A program made the position numbers and the translations under genes. Of a stretch of DNA of 13,755 bases, positions 6,056 to 12,012 are shown piece by piece. Source of the DNA: an uncultured Clostridia bacterium (GTDB lineage Bacteria > Bacillota > Clostridia > Oscillospirales > Ruminococcaceae). Location: NCBI GenBank assembly GCA_946613705.1, contig CAMOFU010000033.1:1-13755 (forward strand). Direction: 5' to 3'. Below the pieces are notes generated by a model that saw only the letters and a list, made by a program, of their open reading frames with translations, did not search any database and was not told the origin of the DNA. Within the stretch, counting starts at the first letter, position 1; the number at the start of each line of letters is the position of its first letter.

Positions 6056-6889
6056 TCACAGCCTGCTTGCCCACTCGATAGCGAGCTTTGCCCAGCCCGC
6101 CGCTACAGGCTGGTCATGCCCCTCCCATGTCATTGTCGAACGGTCGCACAGCGACAGACCGTGGCCGCCCCATTCATAGATGTGGCTCTCAAACGGTATA
6201 TGGCTGCGGGAAAGCGCCGCCATGTAGAACAGCGAGTTCTGAACGGGTACACAGCCGTCATCGGCACAGTGCCACAGAAATGTCGGCGGGGTATGCTCGC
6301 CGACCCTGTCCTCGAGCGAGATCAGCTCACGCAGCTGCTCGTCCTGCTCCTCTCCGATAAGATTGAGTATCGAGCCCTCGTGGGTATACTCCTGCTTGCT
6401 CGTGAGTACGGGATAACAGAGCATCGAGCCATTGGGCTTGATATCCTCGGGCTTGCATCCGAGCGGCTTGCAGAGTATATCGCTGTTCCAGAAATTTGCA
6501 AGGCTGCCCGCAAGATGTCCGCCCGCCGAAAAGCCCGCAACTATGATCTTATCGGGGTCGATATCAAGGCGCTCCGCATTCTCGCGTATGTATCTTACTG
6601 CCGCAGCACATTCGAGCGCCGCAGTCGGGAAACGCTTCTTAACGCAGGAATACCTCAGCACAAAGCAGTTGAAGTCGTACCCCAGGAACCTGAACGCCAC
6701 AGGCTCGGCCTCACGCTCGGAGCACCAGTCGTACCCGCCCCCAGGACAGATCAGCAGCGCCCTTCTGCGGCGGACTCCCATTTCCTCGGTATGCATATTC
6801 GTATAGCAGTCGAGCACGGCTCCGCACCCCTCTGCATCAAGTCCCGCTGCCTTGTAATCGACCTCCAGCTTTACAGTCTCAAACGGCAT
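6056..6889 (-). CDS. Alpha/beta-hydrolase, acetyl-esterase (Aes / acetyl-xylan-esterase-like)
   Basis: This 277-residue protein of the alpha/beta hydrolase fold has no signal peptide, so it is likely cytoplasmic. The oxyanion-hole region is CPGGGYDWCSERE (about 49-60). The nucleophile elbow is Gly119-Phe-Ser121-Ala-Gly123. The acid is Asp210 or Asp211 in HCADDGCVP, and the base is His243 in GGHGLSL. This order and spacing fit esterases of the Aes/BD-FAE type that deacetylate xylo-oligosaccharides or other small esters. The start at 6889 (MPFETVKLEV) is chosen because AAGGAG lies 9 bases upstream. The longer frame to 6940 has no SD. The gene follows the M15 peptidase gene by 58 bases on the same strand, with a possible promoter in between. 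Substrate is unknown; plant-cell-wall ester removal would suit a gut or rumen Ruminococcus but is inference. Confidence 0.85.
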   Translation of the reverse strand: MPFETVKLEVDYKAAGLDAEGCGAVLDCYTNMHTEEMGVRRRRALLICPGGGYDWCSEREAEPVAFRFLGYDFNCFVLRYSCVKKRFPTAALECAAAVRYIRENAERLDIDPDKIIVAGFSAGGHLAGSLANFWNSDILCKPLGCKPEDIKPNGSMLCYPVLTSKQEYTHEGSILNLIGEEQDEQLRELISLEDRVGEHTPPTFLWHCADDGCVPVQNSLFYMAALSRSHIPFESHIYEWGGHGLSLCDRSTMTWEGHDQPVAAGWAKLAIEWASRL

Positions 6890-6911
6890 GATCTTTCTCT
6901 CCTTATCATTT

Positions 6912-6940
6912 ATAGTATGGTGTCGTACACGACCCTGCAA
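6912..6940 (-). promoter_or_regulatory. Possible promoter of the esterase gene with palindromic spacer
   Basis: On the minus strand TTGCAG (6940-6935) and TACTAT (6917-6912) are separated by 17 bases. An overlapping TATAAA is an alternative -10. The spacer contains GTCG-4-CGAC (6922-6933), a perfect short inverted repeat at a typical operator position. The boxes match the consensus only moderately, so the esterase may simply be read through from the peptidase gene. Confidence 0.4.
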
Positions 6941-6947
6941 GCTCCGC

Positions 6948-7925
6948 TCACTGCGGTATGCTCACGGTGATTATATACCCGTCCTGATTATCGCCCGAGA
7001 TCGAGTGTGTGTATTCGGTACCCGATGGATCGAGCGGGATAGGTATATTGGTGGTCTGCTCATTGCTCTGCTCGAAGTAATATATCGCCCAGCAGCTGCC
7101 GTCATCGCACTCGTAGCTGAGCGGAGAATCGAGCTTGAACTGCTTTATCCAGTCGAGATATTCCTCTAAGCAGTAGCTGTATTTTTTCATGATCTCGGCG
7201 TGCGGCCTGCCGACGTAGCGGTAATGGTTCTGTATCCCGCTCACACCCGTAACAGCGCTCTTCTCGGACGGATAGCGCAGGATAAAGCCGTATTTATGGC
7301 AGTTCTCGGGGAACCAGCTGTATTCGCCCGTGCCTGTGAATTCGGGGTAGGTCTTTTCCGATTCATAGTACAGCCGCAGGTCTATCGCAAGGCCGCTCTC
7401 ATGCTCAAAGCAGGGCTTGTCGATACCGCCGTTCTCTATATACAGGTCGGTGAGCATGATCGTCGTCTTTCCCGTTTTCTTGTAAAAATCGGTCACCATC
7501 TCGTTGAATGCCTGCAAGACCCGCTTGCTCGCCATTGTCAGCGTGCTCGAGGACGAGGCTATCTGCGTGGCGGACTTGTCGAACAGATAATTGTAATTGC
7601 TCACAAGGTCCGACGGGACACCGTCGAACCTGAATGCCGAGTTGAGCAGCAGCAGGTCGCCCGAGGTAACAGTCTCGCTGTTGCGCACATTAAGGTAGCG
7701 GAAATTCTTTTCCAGCCCCTCCGCCTTGAACGGCGCTGTCTCTACCGTCGGCGACATATGCGAGGTAACGGGCTTTAATACATCGGGAAGATTCTGTTCG
7801 GCTGCTTTGCCGTCATCTGACGAGGAGCAGGCGCTGCCTATCCCGAGTACAGTCAGAAGCATGACTGCAAGGCACAGCGCGATGTTCTTATACTTATACT
7901 GTCTGGCAGGCTTTCTTCCGCTCAT
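6948..7925 (-). CDS. VanY/M15B-type D,D-carboxypeptidase-like lipoprotein, atypical active site
   Basis: This is a 325-residue exported protein. An N-terminal basic stretch and hydrophobic segment (about 14-31) end in GSAC with Cys33, a lipobox-like site although -3 is Gly, followed by a Ser/Asp-rich linker. The catalytic domain (about 90-260) has the M15 zinc motif HESGLAID (His175 and Asp182) and the second motif NHYRYVGRPHAEIM (His234). Family members trim D-Ala from peptidoglycan peptides outside the membrane. The Glu that normally sits three residues before the third zinc ligand (ExxH) is Ile231 here. After about 262 there is an extra C-terminal part of some 60 residues, probably beta-rich, with two close cysteines (273 and 278). 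GGAGGAGGG lies 6 bases before ATG 7925. The fold is well supported; activity is uncertain. Confidence 0.85.
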   Translation of the reverse strand: MSGRKPARQYKYKNIALCLAVMLLTVLGIGSACSSSDDGKAAEQNLPDVLKPVTSHMSPTVETAPFKAEGLEKNFRYLNVRNSETVTSGDLLLLNSAFRFDGVPSDLVSNYNYLFDKSATQIASSSSTLTMASKRVLQAFNEMVTDFYKKTGKTTIMLTDLYIENGGIDKPCFEHESGLAIDLRLYYESEKTYPEFTGTGEYSWFPENCHKYGFILRYPSEKSAVTGVSGIQNHYRYVGRPHAEIMKKYSYCLEEYLDWIKQFKLDSPLSYECDDGSCWAIYYFEQSNEQTTNIPIPLDPSGTEYTHSISGDNQDGYIITVSIPQ

Positions 7926-7960
7926 GAACGGCCCTCCTCCGCATATAATTATACATATTA

Positions 7961-7989
7961 ATTATAACACAATTCCCCGTCCTTTGGAA
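7961..7989 (-). promoter_or_regulatory. Candidate promoter of the M15 peptidase gene
   Basis: On the minus strand a perfect TATAAT (7966-7961) has TTCCAA (7989-7984) 17 bases upstream, a weak -35. A second TATAAT lies at 7953-7948 with no good -35. One of the two A/T-rich boxes probably serves as the -10. Confidence 0.45.
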
Positions 7990-8110
7990 TAGTTTTTGAC
8001 CAAGCCTCACGATTTTTTCACATTTGCACAAATTCCTCCTGCGGATATTATGCAAACTGACGGCTGCCGCTGCACATGAATTTTTAACTGTACAAGAACA
8101 AGAAAAAGCC

Positions 8111-8139
8111 TTTTCAAATCGGAAAAACTATGGTATAAT
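8111..8139 (+). promoter_or_regulatory. Promoter of pcrA
   Basis: The -35 box TTTTCA (8111-8116) and a perfect TATAAT (8134-8139) are separated by 17 bases, with TG at the extended -10 position (TGGTATAAT). The leader of about 60 bases holds a small TGCCG-9-CGGCA inverted repeat (8155-8173). It also holds the SD GGAGG at 8195-8199, 6 bases before the ATG. I see no riboswitch in the 280-base divergent region. Confidence 0.65.
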
Positions 8140-8205
8140 ATATGTCGGACGAACTGCCGAAATAACAACGGCATTCTGAGACAGCATCACGATCGGAGGA
8201 ATAAG

Positions 8206-10578
8206 ATGTCGGACAGATATACCGAGCTGAAAAACAAGGCTCTTGAAAAATACTTTTCTCATCTCAACCGCCCGCAGCAGCAGGCAGTGTTCAAGATCAC
8301 GGGTCCGCTGCTGATACTTGCGGGCGCGGGCAGCGGCAAGACCACCGTGCTTATAAACCGAATAGCCAACATGATACACTTCGGCAACGCCTACCACAGC
8401 AGCGAGGGCAGCGCTCTTGCATCAAAGGCCGATCTTGCTTTCCTCGAGGATTACTGCGAGGGCAGGAGCACCGACGGGTCGGCGCTGGCAGATGTGATCG
8501 CCTGCCGCACGATAAAGCCGTGGAGCATTCTTGCGATAACATTTACAAACAAGGCAGCGGGCGAGCTTCAAAGCCGTATCGAAGCAATGCTCGGCGAGGA
8601 GGGCCGCGGGGTCACTGCCTGCACCTTCCATTCGCTGTGTGCGAGGATACTCAGACGCGAATGCTCAAGCATCGGCTACGACAGGACCTTTACCATCTAT
8701 GATACCGACGACAGCCTGCGGGTATGCAAGGCGATACTGAAGGAGATGCAGGTAAACGAAAAGCTCTTCCCTGCCCGCTCGGTGCTCGACAGCATCTCGC
8801 ACTGCAAGGAGATCTTCTGCTCGCCGCGACAGGCATTGACAGAAGCGGGCGATTATCAGGCGCAGATAAAAGCACAGGTCTATGCCGAGTATCAGCAGCG
8901 TCTGCACACCGCCAATGCTATGGACTTCGACGACCTGCTGAACAACACCGTCCTGCTCTTTGAGCAGTTCCCCGATGTGCTGGATCATTACCAGAATCTG
9001 TATAAGTACATAATGGTAGATGAGTATCAGGACACCAATGCGGTGCAGTTCCGTCTTGTGCAGCTGCTGGCGGAAAAATACGGCAACCTATGTGTCGTGG
9101 GCGATGATGACCAGAGCATCTACCGCTTCCGCGGTGCGACGATAGAGAACATCCTCTCCTTTGAAAAGGTGTTCGGCTGCGACCCCGAGCGGGACGTTAT
9201 CCGTCTTGAACAGAACTACCGCTCCACGCAGAATATCCTCGACTGCGCCAACAACCTGATAGTCAACAACACCGAGCGCAAGGGCAAGAACCTTTTCACC
9301 GTCGAGGGCGAGGGCGAGAAGGTGACCGTCTACAAGGCAGGGGACGAGCGCCGCGAGGCACAGTTCATAGCAGATACCGTGACCGAGAATGTCAGCAGAG
9401 GTGCGCACTACAACGACCATGCGGTGCTCTACCGCACCAATGCACAGTCCCGTGAGATAGAGCTTGCGCTCACCCGCAGCAGTGTGCCCTACAGGGTATT
9501 CGGCGGTCTGAAATTCTATGACCGCAAGGAGATCAGGGATATGCTCGCCTATTTGCAGGTCATCAACAACGACAGCGATATACTCAGGCTCAGGCGCATC
9601 ATCAACGAGCCCAAGCGCGGCATAGGTGACACCACGGTCACTAAGATAGAGCAGATCGCCTCAGACCTCGGGCAGACTCCGATCGAGGTGATGCTCGACG
9701 CAGACGGACTGGCACCTCTCGCTTCAAGAGCCTCCAAGCTCAGGTCTGCCGCCGAGATGTTCCGCTACTTTCAGGATCTCGCCGAGACGGTGACTCTTGC
9801 CGAGCTGCTCGACGAGGTGCTTGACAGATCAGGATATAAGACGATGCTCGAGAATCAGGGTGAGGAGGGGCAGATGCGTCTTGAAAACATCGCCGAGCTC
9901 AAATCCGCGATGCTCGAATACGAGGATCAGACAGACGAGCCTACTCTTGAAGGCTACCTTGAAGAGATCGCACTCTATACCGATATAGACAAATACAACG
10001 AGGACGACGACTATGTTGCGATGATGACGATACACTCGGCAAAGGGACTGGAGTTCCCGAACGTATTCGTGGCGGGTATGGAGGAAAACCTTTTCCCCTC
10101 CTACCGTTCTGTTGACAGTGAGCAGGACATCGAGGAGGAGCGTCGGCTCGCATACGTTGCGATAACCCGCGCCAAGCGGCGGCTGTATCTTGTCCATGCC
10201 GAAAACAGGCGGCTATACGGCAGCTACCAGCGCAACAAGGTCTCGCGGTTCATCAGGGAGATAGAGCACAGATGCCCCGAGTGCCTTGACAAGCAGACCG
10301 ACCCTGTGTTTGAGGGCGGGTTTGAGGGCGGCTCTTCGCGGTTTTCTCCTGTCGGGAGCACCACGCTCGAACAGCAGATAGAGCGCCGCCGCGAGGGAGC
10401 GCCCGCACAGAGCTCGGAAACGTTCAGCGCGGGCGACAGGATACATCATAAGATATTCGGCAACGGTACGGTGCTGAAGGTCACGAGCATGGCAAACGAT
10501 GCGCTGCTCGAAATTGCATTTGACGAGCGCGGCACCAAAAAGGTCATGGCAAAATACGCTAAGATCACCAAGCTCTGA
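8206..10578 (+). CDS. pcrA: ATP-dependent DNA helicase PcrA/UvrD
   Basis: This 790-residue superfamily 1A helicase unwinds DNA 3' to 5' in nucleotide excision repair, replication restart and collision clearance. Motifs run in order: Q motif LNRPQQQAV (20-28), Walker A AGAGSGKT (39-46), Ia ITFTNKAA (111-118), II VDEYQD (271-276), III GDDDQSIYRFRG (299-310), IV QNYRS (336-340), V TIHSAKGLEFPNV (608-620) and VI VAITRAK (651-657). The C-terminal 50 residues (FSAGDRIHHKIFGNGTV and on) form the Tudor-like domain that contacts RNA polymerase in PcrA. A roughly 45-residue insertion (about 58-102) separates Walker A from motif Ia, longer than in Bacillus. The linker before the Tudor domain has a 12-base near-tandem repeat (10309-10332) giving FEGGFEGG. 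A single HRCPEC pair precedes it. The gene is monocistronic and ends 4 bases from the convergent deacetylase stop. Confidence 0.97.
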   Translation: MSDRYTELKNKALEKYFSHLNRPQQQAVFKITGPLLILAGAGSGKTTVLINRIANMIHFGNAYHSSEGSALASKADLAFLEDYCEGRSTDGSALADVIACRTIKPWSILAITFTNKAAGELQSRIEAMLGEEGRGVTACTFHSLCARILRRECSSIGYDRTFTIYDTDDSLRVCKAILKEMQVNEKLFPARSVLDSISHCKEIFCSPRQALTEAGDYQAQIKAQVYAEYQQRLHTANAMDFDDLLNNTVLLFEQFPDVLDHYQNLYKYIMVDEYQDTNAVQFRLVQLLAEKYGNLCVVGDDDQSIYRFRGATIENILSFEKVFGCDPERDVIRLEQNYRSTQNILDCANNLIVNNTERKGKNLFTVEGEGEKVTVYKAGDERREAQFIADTVTENVSRGAHYNDHAVLYRTNAQSREIELALTRSSVPYRVFGGLKFYDRKEIRDMLAYLQVINNDSDILRLRRIINEPKRGIGDTTVTKIEQIASDLGQTPIEVMLDADGLAPLASRASKLRSAAEMFRYFQDLAETVTLAELLDEVLDRSGYKTMLENQGEEGQMRLENIAELKSAMLEYEDQTDEPTLEGYLEEIALYTDIDKYNEDDDYVAMMTIHSAKGLEFPNVFVAGMEENLFPSYRSVDSEQDIEEERRLAYVAITRAKRRLYLVHAENRRLYGSYQRNKVSRFIREIEHRCPECLDKQTDPVFEGGFEGGSSRFSPVGSTTLEQQIERRREGAPAQSSETFSAGDRIHHKIFGNGTVLKVTSMANDALLEIAFDERGTKKVMAKYAKITKL

Positions 10579-10582
10579 GCGA

Positions 10583-11449
10583 TCAGGCGAGCGGCTCGAA
10601 GTCGTAGCCCGAGGCACGGGCGTTTTTGATGAAGTCACCGAGTATCGCGGCATTTGTCGAGGACACCGAGTGCAGCAGATATACAGCTCCGTTGTGCAGC
10701 GCCTCGGTGAGCCTGCCGAGTGCCTTTTCGGGATCGGGCTGGTCATTCACGTCCCAGTCGGCATAGGCATAGCTCCAGAGCAGTGTGCGGTAGCCGCAGT
10801 CCTTCGTGACGGCAAGCGAAAGCTCGGAGAACTCTCCCATCGGCGGACGGAACTCGGTCATCTCGTAGCCGAACTCGTCCTTGATATACTTGTGCAGATC
10901 CATTATCTCGCTGCGGCATTCCTCTGCCGAAAGGGTCGGCATCGAGCGATGTGTCACCGAATGGTTGCCGACGATATGCCCCTCGTCGATCATGCGGCGC
11001 ACCAGCTCGGGCTCGCGGCGGGCATAATCGTCCAGCACAAAGAAGGTCGCCTTTACGTTCTGCTCCTTCAGCGTGTCGAGTATCTTCGCGGTATAGCCGT
11101 TCTCATAGCCCTGATCGAAGGTAAGGCGGATAATATTGCTGTCCTTGTCACCGATCGCAGAGGCATCATATCTGCCGTATACATTATTGAAATCCAGCGC
11201 CCCCGCAGGACGGTTATCGGCATCGAGCTGCACCCCCTGACCGTAGCCGTGCTTTTCCGTGGAAAGCCCGCTGTAGTCGGCAGCCGCCTCGGTCTTATGA
11301 TCGGCAGCCTTGTTCATCTCCTCTGCGAGCCAGCCGCCGCCCCGCTCGTCAAACAGCGATCCCTCGTCCGACGAGACTATATCTGTCTGCGAGCAGGACG
11401 CAAGCATCAGAGCAGCAGCTATCAGCGGCAGTACGTTTTTCGTTTTCAT
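10583..11449 (-). CDS. pdaA: PdaA-like polysaccharide (peptidoglycan) de-N-acetylase, lipoprotein
   Basis: This is a 288-residue exported protein. The signal peptide ends in LASC (lipobox, Cys19), then a charged linker of about 85 residues leads to a NodB-fold deacetylase domain (about 105-285). Motifs are LTFDQGYENGYT (Asp112, with Gln113 where most NodB proteins have Asp), GNHSVTH (His163 and His167), RPPMGEFSE (Arg201) and YLLHSVS (His260). The phrases DQGYENG, RPPxGxFSE and LLHxVSxxNA are close to Bacillus PdaA, which deacetylates muramic acid to allow delta-lactam formation in the spore cortex. The polar residue in place of the second Asp is a trait of that subfamily. The start at 11449 is set by GGAGG 8 bases upstream; a GTG at 11458 overlaps that SD. 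A sigma-G-like promoter supports the assignment. A vegetative deacetylase is the alternative. Confidence 0.85.
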   Translation of the reverse strand: MKTKNVLPLIAAALMLASCSQTDIVSSDEGSLFDERGGGWLAEEMNKAADHKTEAAADYSGLSTEKHGYGQGVQLDADNRPAGALDFNNVYGRYDASAIGDKDSNIIRLTFDQGYENGYTAKILDTLKEQNVKATFFVLDDYARREPELVRRMIDEGHIVGNHSVTHRSMPTLSAEECRSEIMDLHKYIKDEFGYEMTEFRPPMGEFSELSLAVTKDCGYRTLLWSYAYADWDVNDQPDPEKALGRLTEALHNGAVYLLHSVSSTNAAILGDFIKNARASGYDFEPLA

Positions 11450-11460
11450 AGACAACACCT

Positions 11461-11505
11461 CCGTTTTTCTGAAATTAGTATCTCACGAAAACGGGGAAGT
11501 ATACA
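11461..11505 (-). promoter_or_regulatory. Sigma-G-like promoter of the PdaA-like gene, with inverted repeat
   Basis: On the minus strand TGTATA (11505-11500) and GATACTA (11482-11476) are separated by 17 bases. This resembles the forespore sigma-G pattern (-35 ending in ATA, -10 CATACTA-like). An inverted repeat, CCGTTTT (11494-11488) and AAAACGG (11467-11461), encloses the -10 region. The 3' arm runs into the SD. A sigma-A reading of the same boxes is poorer because no TTGACA-like -35 is present at proper spacing. Confidence 0.5.
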
Positions 11506-11574
11506 TAAACCTACAGACCGCAAACGCACAATAAAAACAGAAAAAAATAAAGAAAAAGAAACGGAGGAATATTA

Positions 11575-11880
11575 ATGCTTCACGGTTACCTTGATCTGCC
11601 TACTTTTACATTCTGGAAGGAAAAGAATATCTGGACAGGCAGTATGTTCCGCACCTTCAATTACCGCATCTTCAAGGATACGGTCAAAAAGGGCGAGGAG
11701 GAGGAAAATGTGCTTCGCACCGTAGTCTGGTACGGCATGGACTGCTTCGACCTCGTCAGTCCCGAGGATTATGTGATCGACATGAACGAGGAGTTCTCTC
11801 CCGAGGGTCTTGAAAGGACCATCGCCTTCCTGAACGAGCGGCTCGCGGAGTATAAAAGCATCGGCGGAGTGAGGCAGTAA
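11575..11880 (+). CDS. Small conserved-looking protein of unknown function
   Basis: This is a 101-residue soluble, acidic protein without a signal peptide or membrane segment. GGAGG at 11563-11567 lies 7 bases before ATG 11575, within a strongly purine-rich leader (about 11540-11574), so translation is well supported. The N-terminal half is aromatic and basic (TFTFWKEKNIWTGSMFRTFNYRIFK). The middle has LRTVVWYGMDCFDL, and the C-terminal third looks like one amphipathic helix (SPEGLERTIAFLNERLAEYK). I recognise no domain; the overall shape suggests a small alpha/beta fold. It is divergent from the PdaA-like gene. The next gene starts 132 bases downstream with its own promoter, so no partner is evident. 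I see no clear sigma-A promoter in front of it. Confidence 0.75.
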   Translation: MLHGYLDLPTFTFWKEKNIWTGSMFRTFNYRIFKDTVKKGEEEENVLRTVVWYGMDCFDLVSPEDYVIDMNEEFSPEGLERTIAFLNERLAEYKSIGGVRQ

Positions 11881-11928
11881 CAGCACGGTGACAGTTTGGT
11901 GAAATTTTCCGTATGCAGTTTTTTACTC

Positions 11929-11957
11929 TTGACTTTGAAGGCGAAACGTGATATATT
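11929..11957 (+). promoter_or_regulatory. Promoter of the 540-residue surface protein gene
   Basis: TTGACT (11929-11934) and TATATT (11952-11957) are separated by 17 bases. This is one of the best sigma-A matches in the window. The RNA start should be near 11964, leaving a leader of about 50 bases with the strong SD AAAGGAGG (11996-12003), 9 bases before the ATG. Confidence 0.7.
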
Positions 11958-12012
11958 ATAGGTGTATAGGTATATGAACTTTTGTTGACATATGTAAAGG
12001 AGGAGACTGTAA

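Noticed and set aside
6944..6956. CCGC-5-GCGG hairpin at the stop codon of the M15 peptidase as a terminator
   Set aside because: The stem has only four pairs, overlaps the stop codon and is not followed by a U-tract.
7980..8205. Riboswitch or small RNA in the region upstream of pcrA
   Set aside because: Only short imperfect inverted repeats (for example TTTGCA...TGCAAA at 8023-8056 and TGCCG...CGGCA at 8155-8173) are present, with no conserved core motif that I recognise.
10499..11575. 358-codon plus-strand open frame across the pcrA end and the deacetylase
   Set aside because: It overlaps two well-supported genes, ends in a lysine/glutamate run that is really the A-rich leader of the next gene, and has no SD.
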